DNA from: Pelargonium x hortorum
Taxonomy: Eukaryota; Streptophyta; Magnoliopsida; Geraniales; Geraniaceae
NCBI GenBank assembly: GCA_036897525.1
Contig: JAYMTJ010000110.1
Span: 1-23,252 of the forward strand
Length of the DNA: 23,252 nucleotides
Reading direction: 5' to 3'
Shown here: positions 6,212 through 15,713 of the stretch, piece after piece
Numbering within the stretch: position 1 is the first letter of the stretch
How the letters are laid out: the number at the start of each line of letters is the position of its first letter
Translations under genes and position numbers: made by a program
The notes under the pieces: generated by a model
The model's database searches: none
What the model saw: only the letters and a program-made list of their open reading frames with translations
What the model was told of the DNA's origin: nothing

Positions 6212-9200
6212 ATGGTCTGTTCTTGGATTAGTGCTTGTCACAGTGTAAAATTTGCTTTCTTTTGTTAATGTGTGCGAGAATTAATTGAAGCTTTTGTTTT
6301 TGAATCTGTCAGGTCAACCACAGCAATTCTACAGAAACCACAATGAGAAGCCCTCTCAGTGTGAATCTTATTGACCACAAGAAGAAGAAAGTGAGATTAT
6401 GCTAATTTTCTTAACACATTGTTGATTTACTCATTACAGCATTTGTATATTTTCAGCTCTAAAATGTTGTATATGTTTGTGTCTTTTTTTACCCAATTTC
6501 CTTGTTCACCTGATTCACTCAACTGAAGTTCGTGTTTTTGTAGAAACCCAAATCCCATTTTGCTGTTTTTTTTTCCTCTCTGTGAAATTAAAAGATGATG
6601 AAGTATAACCCTAAAGGCTAATGTTGAGGCTTGTTTGTGTCTGTCATGTTTAGAGTTCACAATATGTGCGTGTGTGCCGTGCTGAATGTTGTTTGTGTTC
6701 AACACGAATCCATGAGCGTGTGCGTCATGCTGAAGGTACTCAACAGGAACTTGACTCAATTATAAACACAGAACATGAACATGAACATGACACATGTTAA
6801 CTAAATGTACCGTGTTGATGCAGCACGATTGACACAAACACGACCCTACATATTCTCCATAATAGAATCAACACATTTGACATGACACACGACTAATTAA
6901 TAACACTTGCTTGTTTTGGTAGTCCAACACGAACATGACACGAACTCTAAACATGTTGGGTTTTCCATTACGAACACGACATGATAACAAAATAAGTGAG
7001 CCCAAATACACTAATTTTGCGTCATATTTGTGATGTGTTAAGACACAAATTGCCACCTCTAGTTATATTGAATTACCTGAACTTTTGTTTACAATAAAAC
7101 ATTCCTAAAGTTCTATTATTTTGATGCATATTCAATGGCATGAAACTTTGGCGTTTGCTATTGAGGTAGTTTCTCTATATCTTTAATAGTCTCATTGACC
7201 AAGGAATTCACAGTACTGATGATTAGGAGTTATTTGGAAACTGCAGGCTAAACCTTCTCCCCTGTTGCGAGCACAAAAATTTCTATCAAGCCTAGGAATG
7301 CATGCTTTTATCAAGTACTCTTTGTCCCATTCAGAAGTTAAGACGGTATATGCAGTAACCCCAAAACTTATTATTGGATCAACACATTTTCACATGATTT
7401 ATGCACACAAAAACTCATATCTAATTTCTCCATTTTCAGTCTATTTCTATTCCTTCACATGAGTGTCGCCGTTATTTGTCGGGGAATGAAAAAATAGTTA
7501 CTCTGGTTAACGAACGCGGGCATGAATACAAAATGCATTTTCTTAGGAGGTCAAATCGACTAGGCTCTGGATGGATAATGTTTTCTGCTCTAAACAATTT
7601 GTACGAGGGCGATTGTTTAGTTTTCCAATCAATAGGATACTTCAAATTTAAGGTATTGCCAATACTCACTCTTGGTTGTTGGTAGATGTGCAATTGTATC
7701 ATTCTCATACATGCTTTAGTTGGATCATTATGTATCTCTTATGCTACAAAAGTAATTGAATGAAACGTATACTTTACATGCCATATAGATTTAAAAAAAA
7801 TATTGTTAATCGGTAGATGTATGATCAGCTGAGATTAGACATATCTGGGTTGTAATTGTTGGGTTCTAACTTCTAAGTTACTTCTCTTGTTCACGTACAT
7901 GTATGTTTTAAATCTTCCATCAAGATACCACACGTGTTTATTAGTCCATCTCCTTGTTTTTACTCCTTCAATTTTGTTCCCCTATAAGATCTTCTACTTT
8001 TTGGATACTCATTTGCAGGTTTACATATTTAGAAAAAATGATTCAGCTGAATCAGACAGAAAGAACACCAGTACACACGAAGCGGGTCCTGGTGAGCTAG
8101 AGCTTGTTGGCTTTCTCTTTGGTTACCTAGATTGTTATTTGAGAGCTTACTTTTCAACTAAATCTCCTATTCAAATGATACATGCAGCTAATGATTTAGC
8201 TGGAGAAGACCGTGTCTATGCCAGCACACGAGAAGCAGGTTCTGTCGAGCCAGTGATACTTGGCTTTCTCTTCAGTTACCTAGATTTGTTATTTGAGAGT
8301 TACTTTTCTACTAAATCTCCAAATTTCAAATTATACATGCAGCAAAAGATTTAATTGGAGCAGACAATGTTAATGACCGTACAACACATGAATTGGATTC
8401 TGGTGAGCTATAGATAGTTGGCTTTCTCTTCGGTTACTGATATTTGTTATTTGATAGTTTCTTTCAACTAAATCTCCAAATTCCAATTTATACATGTAGC
8501 AAATGATTCAATTGGAGCAGACAATTTTGATGCCCGTACACATAAAACTGGTTCTGGTGAGTTAGAGATAGTTGGCTTTCTCTTTGGTCACCTAGATTCA
8601 TTATTTGACTGTCTCATTTCAACTAAAGCTCCAAAGTTCAAATTATTCATGCAGCAAATGATTCAGCTGGAGCAGACAATACCAATGCCGGTACACAGGA
8701 AACAGGATATGGTGAGCTAGATCTAGTTGGCTTTCTCTTTGGTTACCTAGACTTGTGATTTAAGAGCTCCGTTTCAACTAAATTTCCAGTTTTTGGATTA
8801 TACTTACAGCGAAAATACTTTGGAAGACTCATCCAAAACAAAATCCCGAAGAAAATATCAAACAGTGCGAGGATATATTTTTGTGCACAGAGGAAGATGT
8901 CACATCCTCGAGATCTTCTCTTGATTTCAAAGAAGTGAAGAATATTGAAGATTTCAACATTGTCATCAATGATTTGAATATAGATTCAATGGTTTCCGAA
9001 CAGGTCAGGGCTGAGTATTACAAGCTATGCTGCTCACAAAAATCGTATCTGCATGACAGTATTCTCAAGGATGTCAAGGACTCTAAGTGGGCTGCTAGTA
9101 TAATTTCCCAGATTGTAAACGTTGCTAATGCCATCAGAGCTTGCAAATTGTCCACTCCTTGGAGTGATTATACGAGTTGGAACATGATTTTGTATAGCTT

Positions 9201-9477
9201 TGAGGTGTTGGGAATGAACGTTGGATTTCTACGAGGTAGGTTGAGATGCCTTGGTAGGTTGTCTGTTGAGTTAAAGGAGGACGAAATATTGAGAACACAA
9301 ATAGTAGAAGCAAGACAGGAGTTACTTGATACCGAGGAGAAGATAAAAACACTTGAAATGGAGGTTTCCAAGCTAACAGAGAAAAAAGAAGAGCTAGTTA
9401 CTCGAATGGAGGCGAAAAAGGCGATTCTTGATATGAGAGAACATAAGTTCCATGAGGAGGTTATTGCTCCATGGTGA
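6212..9477 (+). CDS. Gene B: single-B3-domain protein with the largest linker-exon array
   Basis: Close paralogue of gene A, same predicted role as a nuclear B3 DNA-binding protein. Exons: 6212-6244 (MVCSWISACHS), 6313-6390 (ends LIDHKKKK), 7247-7345 (RAQKFLSSLGMHAFIKYS), 7440-7652 (B3 core: VTLVNERGHEYKMHFLRR, GSGWIMF, EGDCLVFQSIGYFKFK), 8019-8091, 8188 to ~8243 (damaged donor, probably skipped), 8343-8402, 8500-8556, 8655-8711 and 8810-9477. The last exon carries FKEVKNIEDFNIVIN, YYKLCCSQKSYLHD, GMNVGFLRGRL and a coiled coil with the seven residues missing from A (EMEVSKL), ending APW. The product is about 445 residues without the 8188 unit. All joins without that unit keep one frame. The gene looks intact; exon limits are predicted by hand. 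Confidence 0.8.
6651..7061. mobile_element. hAT-like MITE in an intron of gene B
   Basis: This 411-bp insert is absent from the matching intron of gene A. Its left end reads TAGAGTTCACAATATGTGCG. Its right end, reversed, reads TAGAGGTGGCAATTTGTGTC, a degenerate inverted repeat of the TAGGGGTGGCAATT type common in plant hAT-like MITEs. Flanking 8-mers GTCATGTT (6643-6650) and GTTATATT (7062-7069) match at six of eight positions, as expected for an aged hAT target duplication. The interior is full of ACACGAACATGACAC-like repeats. It has no transposase. Confidence 0.75.
8019..8809 (+). repeat. Tandem exon-intron repeat array of gene B (five units)
   Basis: Exon starts at 8019, 8188, 8343, 8500 and 8655, with the final exon at 8810, give spacings of 169, 155, 157, 155 and 155 bp. 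Exon lengths are 73, ~56, 60, 57 and 57 nt. Peptides are near copies: NDSAESDRKNTSTHEAGPG, ANDLAGEDRVYASTREAGS, AKDLIGADNVNDRTTHELDS, ANDSIGADNFDARTHKTGS, ANDSAGADNTNAGTQETGY. Introns share GTGAGCTAGAG, TTGGCTTTCTCTTTGGTTAC, the CAACTAAATCTCC block and an ATGCAG-type end. The second unit has TCTGTCGAGC where others have TCTGGTGAGC, so its donor is damaged. The first intron (8092-8187) is 96 bp and has no stop in the exon frame. Confidence 0.85.
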
Positions 9478-9990
9478 ATATGATTGAAAACCTTTTGTAT
9501 GTCTGTGATAAGAACAGAATCGCTTGCATGTAGTTTTTGGGATGACTACCTGTTAGTAATTATCATCAGCATAGGGGAATACTGAATTTGGGGTTGTTCA
9601 GTGCTAATTATAGTTGTGTTCCTAAGCTTGATGCAGAAATATTCTGTAATGACTTGGTGGTGTTAAAACTTCTAACTTATCTATGTTTCAACTGCAGTTT
9701 CTCGAGATCAATGTACTTAATCCTTTCTCTTGCACGATTTCTTGTTGCATCTACTTCTGTACATAAGTTTTCATGTTATGCGGCATTAGATTATGCAGAG
9801 AAGATGCAGTATAGCCTAATTGATGATAAGAAATCTTTGATCTCATTCTCGTAGCATTTTATTTCAGGCTTGTGGGAAGATGAGGAAACCAACCTGCAGG
9901 TTTTGCTGAAGGAGCTAGGGTTGGCTGTTTCTTCCTTTTATAGACTTGAAAGTCATTTTGGTTTTGGTTTTGGTTTTCAACTTGTAAGCA
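9478..9990 (+). other. Gene B 3' flank shared with genes A and C
   Basis: This stretch aligns with the downstream regions of A and C, including AATGTACTTAATCCTTTCTC and GTTGCATCTACTTCTGTA. It probably contains the 3' UTR. It keeps AGGAAACCAACCTGCAGGTT + TTGCTG, also seen in part downstream of C (14828-14850) but deleted in A. Confidence 0.55.
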
Positions 9991-11560
9991 AAATGGAATG
10001 ATATGTGTGTGCAATAATATGCATGAGTAGATTCATATCAGTTCAGCTGTAGATTGCTTCTGAATCTGATGGGCTTAATGTATAAGTGTTTGTTTGGTAA
10101 CTCTATTTGCAGTTGCAAGTCACTACCACATCCGCAAAACTTTCAGTTGCTTTAGCTTTTGTTCGGAAAATGAGGAACTCTTTTGGCTGCAGCTCAACTA
10201 AAAGTTGCTATAATCCTACCGCCCTTAAGAAGGCAAGAAGGAAATATACAATAGGACAATCCCAGTTTTGTATCGTATATTTTTCCTTACTCGGGGTGAA
10301 AGTACCTAACTTGACTCAAGAGCTCGGTTTTGGGCCACATGTTTGGTGCAGATTGTTCACTTTGATCCTTATTTATTCACAATAAAGTCTATTGTCAAAT
10401 GACAAGTTGTACATTTTGATCTTATCATCATCAACCATCAGACAAATTATCATTTTGAATTTGTAAATATATAAATTTAATTTTATGCGTTTACATTGGT
10501 TCATGTTGAAATTGTTTGTTCAGTTAAACCATTGAAAACAACTTTTAATAATCATGTGGGTTGTATGTGTAATCACAATAGAGTTGTGTATACAAATGAA
10601 CGTTCTAATACTCACAATAAACTTGATTCTCATGGCTCATTCCGGATTTGTATATCAATTCATTTAATACTTGACACATGTTCCATGATTATGAAGTGGT
10701 AATGACTAATGAGTAATTTATATTTTTGGGCTATGCGCCAGTGTTTGATTCGCCATGATATATTTTTTAAATTATGTGTTTTGCTATTATTGTGAGATCA
10801 ACCTCCAAATCCTTTTTTCATCATAAATTAAAGGAGAAATTACATAAAACACTATTCTATTACCACTTTCTACATACTGCACACCTCAACTAATTTAGTA
10901 ATTTTAGACTACCCTTAAATTTTACAAGAGTAATTTCGTTGACACACTTAATTTAAGGGTAAAATTACCCTTAATTTTTTAAAAGAAAACCTTTAGTTTT
11001 TATTTTTCTTCATATCAAATATTATAATATTAAATTTATGTATCGAGTTAGTAATTGTTGACACGTCATTATATCATGTCAAATACGAAACTTACATATG
11101 CATGTCACGTCATCGTAACATTTTATTTTTTCGTCAAGTCACTTCATGTCATTTCGTACTAGTCATTTTATATTAAAAATATCTCAAGACCATATAAGCT
11201 CTTTCAACTAATTTTTTTGGCTGTTTCTCAAAAATAAGAAATGTTTCTTTTCCAAAGAGTACAAACAACAATAACAATTTAAAACGGCCAGAAAACCATG
11301 ATTTTTTTTGCTTCGCATCACATAATTTGCGTGTATTTATTTCATTTGGACGGGTAAAAGTGTTTAGACCGCAAATAATATAAAATTATATAACTTTTCT
11401 CTTAATTTTTTTTTTTTCCAAGTTCATACACAGTGACGAGTGATAGCCAAACTGTTGTGATCTAATTTCAGTAATTGAGAAACTTAAATTTAGTCCGATT
11501 CAGTAATATATTTTCCATTACAAAGCAGTCGAGACATACATGTTGAGAAACCCTTTATTC
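9991..11560. other. Intergenic B-C, no gene supported
   Basis: This is AT-rich sequence without a convincing gene. The 10107-10385 stretch is open on the + strand but has no recognisable domain and no paralogous counterpart. From about 10840 to 11170 there are short inverted and direct motifs (CTACCCTTAAATTTTAC versus TAAGGGTAAAATTACCC; repeated GTCACGTCA/ACACGTCA). They suggest a decayed element I cannot classify. Confidence 0.4.
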
Positions 11561-12025
11561 TTCTTCTACGTCTACTTCTTCAATGGTGTGATCTCGAATC
11601 AGTCCATAGCAATCCATCCTCTGTCTCTTGCTTCTGTAAATGTAAAAATACTATAAATTTATGCTTTTGTTTTTAAATGTTTCAGGTCAACACCAGCAAT
11701 CCACCAAAAGCCCTAATGACAAGCCCTGTGAGTTCTACTCATCTCTATGATTACATCTTTTTGACCCTTTGTTTTTCCTTGTCCACCTGATCATTTACTT
11801 AACTCAAGTTTGTGGATTTGTTGAAACTCTGAGACCATTTTTTTGGTGGGTTTGTGTGTGTGTAACCTCTGAAGGTTGAAGATGATAATGTAATAACTTG
11901 AAAGGCCAATGTATGTTGTAGTTTGTAAGGACCAAATGGGTTTGATTACAGCAGCTATAATGGGTATTTTTCACTCACCTACACTTTACTTTTTACCCCC
12001 AAAAAATAATATGAATAAACCCTAA

Positions 12026-12186
12026 GGCAGCATTTTGATTAAATTTTTTGGAATGGAATGAGATTTTCATATCAGTGCTGTTACCGGGACCAGTAAATCC
12101 TAATCCAACACGAAAAATGATAATTTCATTTGCTTTTTGATTCTTGATCTCCATCCCTGAACAAAAATTCCAACCCAAACGTTACC
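12026..12186. mobile_element. Possible Tourist-like MITE in an intron of gene C
   Basis: The left end GGCAGCATTTTGATTAAATT and the reversed right end GGTAACGTTTGGGTTGGAAT align as a diverged inverted repeat about 35 bases long. The 161-bp segment has no counterpart in the matching introns of A or B. Flanks are TAA (12023-12025) and GAA (12187-12189), a degraded 3-bp duplication at best. Confidence 0.4.
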
Positions 12187-13052
12187 GAAGTAATAGTTCT
12201 ATCTTTTGGGTATGTATAAGACGGGCCAAAACTTTGTTGTTTGCCTCAAGGGTACTTTCGCTCTTTCACTAGACTGATGATTGGGAGTTATTTGGAAACT
12301 GGCAGGCTCGAGCTGAAGATCATGTTGAAGCTAGTGATGCTGACATGAAGCCAGAGGAAGAGACTCTAGCAATTCTAGGAGATAAGTTTCCTACTTTTGT
12401 CAAGCGTCTAATCCATGCACACGTCGATATCTAGTAAGTCCAAAAACTTAAACTAGGAGCAACATATTTTGACATGATTTTTTATTTTTATTTTTGTTGA
12501 GAAAAACTTATGCCTAATTTCTCCATGTGCAGGCAATTTCTGTTCCTACACTTTTTAGTCGCTTACATTTGTTGGGGTGTGAAGGAAAGGTTACTCTGGT
12601 AAATGAACATGGGCAGGAATACGAAGTAAATTATGTGCGGAGCTCAAAGCTAACTGTTGGATGGAAATGGTTTTCTGATGATAACAATTGTGTGTGGGTG
12701 ATCTTTTAGCTTTTCAGTTAATAGAGCTCTTCAAATTTAAGGTATCAGCTGTACTTACTCACAGTTGTGTGTGTAGATATGATTGTGGTTAGATGCACAA
12801 CTTTAGCTTTCTCACATGGGTTTTAACTTTTGTCGAATCATTGTGTCTTGTAGCACAAAGTGTATATATAGACACCATTCGAGTTGTAATTGCTGGGTTC
12901 TAACTTCTAAATTACTCCTCTTGTTCGCACGTATTTGTAAAATTTTCCAATAAAATGCCCCTGCATGTAGTCCAATTCCTTGTTTTTTACTGCTTTAGTT
13001 TTTCCCCCGATAAGATCTTCTACTTTACGGCTACTCATTTGCACTTTTGTAG

Positions 13053-13632
13053 GTCTACATAATTAGAACAAATGATTTAGCAGGAGCAACCAGTACCGAT
13101 GCCAGTACACCGAAAAGGGATTCTGGTGAACTATAGTTAGTTGGTTTTCTATTTGGTTACCTAGGTGTGTAATTTGAGATTTTTCGACTAAATTTCTATC
13201 ATACATGCAGCTCAAAAGCTTTGCAAGATTCTTCCAGAACAGATCCCTGAAGAAAATATCAAACAGATGGTGTCAGATTCTAATCTTGAGGACAGTACCA
13301 ACGCCAGTACCCAGAAAACGAATTCTGGTGAGCTAGAGCTAGTTGCCTTTCTCTTTGGTTTTCTAGATCTGTTATATGAGAGTTCGATCACAGCTAAATC
13401 TTCATATTTACATTATAGATGCAGCAAATAAGTCTTGCAAGTCTCTTCCGGAACATACCGCTGAAGAAAATATCAAACAGGTGGTATCAGATTCTGATCT
13501 TGATGACATAATCAATACATGTACACCGAAAATGGGTTCTGGTGAGCTAGAGCTTGTTGGCTTTCTCTATGGTTATCTAGATTAGTTATTTTCAAAGCTT
13601 TGTTTCATCCAAATTTTGAATTATACATGCAG
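13053..13632 (+). repeat. Tandem exon-intron repeat array of gene C (long units)
   Basis: Exons at 13053-13125 (73 nt), 13211-13327 (117 nt) and 13425-13541 (117 nt) precede the last exon at 13633. The 117-nt units add a KxLPEQIPEENIKQMVSDS segment before the linker motif (DSTNASTQKTNSG). That segment matches the start of the last exon of A, B and D (IPEENIEQ, IPEENIKQ or IPEETIQ). The amplified unit here thus includes the beginning of the C-terminal exon, unlike the 57-66 nt units of A and B. All are phase 1 to phase 1. Introns begin GTGAACTATAG or GTGAGCTAGAG. Confidence 0.78.
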
Positions 13633-14328
13633 CAAAAAGGCTTTGCATGACTCTTGGCGAACATATCCCTGAAGGAAATACCGAACAGATGGTCCAGATT
13701 ATAAGATTGAGACTTCACGATCTAAGAACTACTGCAAGGATTTTATTATGTACACTAAGCATGATGTCATATCATCAAGATGTTCTTTTGATTTTAAAGA
13801 AGTAAAGAGTATTGAAGATTTCAACATTGTTATTAATGGTTTTTATATTGATGCTCTGATTCCTGAAGAGATTCGAACTACATATTACGAGCTATGCTGC
13901 TCACGGAAATCATATCTTCATGATGGTATTCTCAAGGATGTTAACAACTCGAAGTGGGCAGCTAGTATCATTTCACAAACTGTTAACACAATCTGTGAAT
14001 TGTCCACTTCTCTAAGTGATTATACAAGTTGGAACAAGGTTCTGTACAGCTTTGAGGTGTTGGGAATGAACGTTGAATTTCTACGTGCTAGGTTGAGAAG
14101 TCTTGGAAGGTTGTCAGTTGATGCAAAGGATAGAGAAATATTCAGAACGCAAATAGAAGAAGCAAGACAAGAGTTACTGGATACTGAAGAGAAGATCACA
14201 TCTCTTGAATTGGAGGCTTCCAAGCTAAAAAGGAAAAAAAAGAGCTTGCTGCTGGAATGAAGGCGAAAAAGGCATTTATTGACAAGTGCGAACATAATTT
14301 CGAGGAGGAGGTTAAATCTCCATGGTGA

Positions 14329-15562
14329 CAGTTGAAATAGCTCTAATGACAAGTTGAAATATTAACAAATACAAGATAAGTGTTGTATATGTGGCAGTGC
14401 AATCATGTAGTTTTTTTTTTAGTGATGATCTGTCAGTAATTAGCTAGTAGTCGTTTGGTGCTAATTATTGTTTTGTGTGCTCCTAAGTATGATGCATAAA
14501 TACTCTGTACTCGAGGAGTATTGTTATTCTGTCTAGTATGCTGACTGTTTGAACTCTGTATTTTCCTTCTTGGTTCTCATTCCCAAGTAATTTATGCTTC
14601 CACGGTGAATTTTTAGAAGTTAATGTACTTAATCCTTTCTCTCACATGATTTTGAGTTGCATCTATTTCTGTAAAGTTTCTTGTTGTGTGGCATTAGCTT
14701 AATCAAACATGACAGAACTGTTGCTTGTGTAGATATGGCATCCTAATCAATGTTGATTGGTGCTCATGGCTTCAGAAATCTTTCTTCTCATTCTTGTGGC
14801 ATTGTGATCAGACTCGTGAGAATATGAGGAAACCAACCTGGTTGCTGGCTGCCCTGCAGTACCAGACAGATTAATTTAAGTGTTCTGCAAAAGCTGGTTG
14901 GTTGTTTCTTCCTCTTACATGTTACTAAGGAAAGTTATTTTGTGTTAACACACTCTTTTCCCGTTGAAAGTTTTCAACATCTACACAAATAGAACAATGT
15001 GCATCGTATATATCAGTTGATTCAACTTTTAAAAGCTTGGTACATAATTTATTAAGAGAAAAGAAAAAAGAACATTTGATAGGAACCTATTTATTGCTAT
15101 CCAAATTGAATTGGGTCTTTCAACAGCAACTTTAAAATATCCAAACGTGATGCCAAAAAATGAAACTGTAATGAACTATCTGAAGTGCAATATTCAAATG
15201 TATTGAGCAGGGAAAAGAAACAGCTTAATAAATACTTGAATTAGCATCTGCACTACACGTGTGTACATCTTTGTTTATATTTATAAAAATTTGAAATATG
15301 TGTTAAGAAGGAAAATAGCTGTTTCTTTAGAGAAATAAGTAAACGCAAAAAAACAAAACAATAGTAAATTGTTGGGGAGATAAAAAGGAAAGGCGTGAAT
15401 ATTGAGGTGAAATCCACCATTTAATGTTGTGTGTTTAATTTTTTTTTTTTTTGTAACAAATGTATGATATTTTGGTAAGTTTTTGAAATTTATTTTGGAA
15501 AATAGTGTGAAGAGTTGATAAGAGATGCAAAGTTCCTTACCCCCTTCTCCTGGGTAATTTAG
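14329..15562. other. Gene C 3' flank and intergenic C-D
   Basis: To about 14990 this is diverged sequence homologous to the 3' flanks of A and B (TTAATGTACTTAATCCTTTC, AGGAAACCAACCTG). From about 15000 to 15560 it is AT-rich unique sequence with no supportable gene and presumably includes the gene D promoter. Confidence 0.45.
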
Positions 15563-15570
15563 TATATATA
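15563..15570 (+). promoter_or_regulatory. Gene D TATA box
   Basis: TATATATA lies about 30 bases before a purine-rich stretch beginning near 15595 (AAGTTAATAAGAAAGCATAG) that would be the 5' leader. The predicted ATG is at 15714. No other TATA-like site fits better between here and the ATG. Confidence 0.5.
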
Positions 15571-15713
15571 GAGTATAGTCAGGAGAGACTTGGGACAAGT
15601 TAATAAGAAAGCATAGATAGAGTGAGAAGGTGGAAGAAAGAAGCAGAAAGCGAAGAGAAGTTCAGTTCAATTCAGTGGTTGATCCGTGCATTGAATCTCG
15701 ATTTTTCTAAACT

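Larger units (their letters stand above)
11583..14328 (+). pseudogene. Gene C: decayed B3-domain paralogue
   Basis: Same exon order as A and B, but broken. Exon 1: ATG at 11583, then GTGTGA, so it is usable only if spliced right after the ATG. Exon 2: 11686-11727. Exon 3: 12306 to ~12423 (LAILGDKFPTFVKRLIHAHV); its donor sits within TAG and joining to the next exon leaves an in-frame TAG. B3 core exon: 12536 to ~12741 (VTLVNEHGQEYEVNYVRSSK, GWKWFSDDNN), followed by a one-base deletion at NN(L)C that shifts the frame. Linker exons: 13053-13125, 13211-13327 and 13425-13541. Last exon: from 13633; one base is missing near 13692 and the frame shifts again in the A-run near 14232. The C-terminal domain is still legible (FKEVKSIEDFNIVINGF, YYELCCSRKSYLHDG, GMNVEFLRARL). 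At least four independent lesions make a functional full-length product unlikely. Confidence 0.8.

Noticed and set aside
7887-8354. Open frame of 155 codons treated as a separate gene
   Set aside because: It is intron 4 plus the first two linker exons of gene B and the intron between them. Its start has no support; it is reported instead as possible intron retention.
8019-8809. Regularly spaced near-identical repeats resembling a CRISPR-like array
   Set aside because: The spacers are also near-identical, the repeats carry splice signals in frame with a plant gene, and the genome is eukaryotic. It is an exon-intron repeat.
10107-10385. Open frame of about 92 codons on the + strand downstream of gene B
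   Set aside because: No recognisable domain, no counterpart after genes A or C, and ordinary AT-rich composition. Probably chance.
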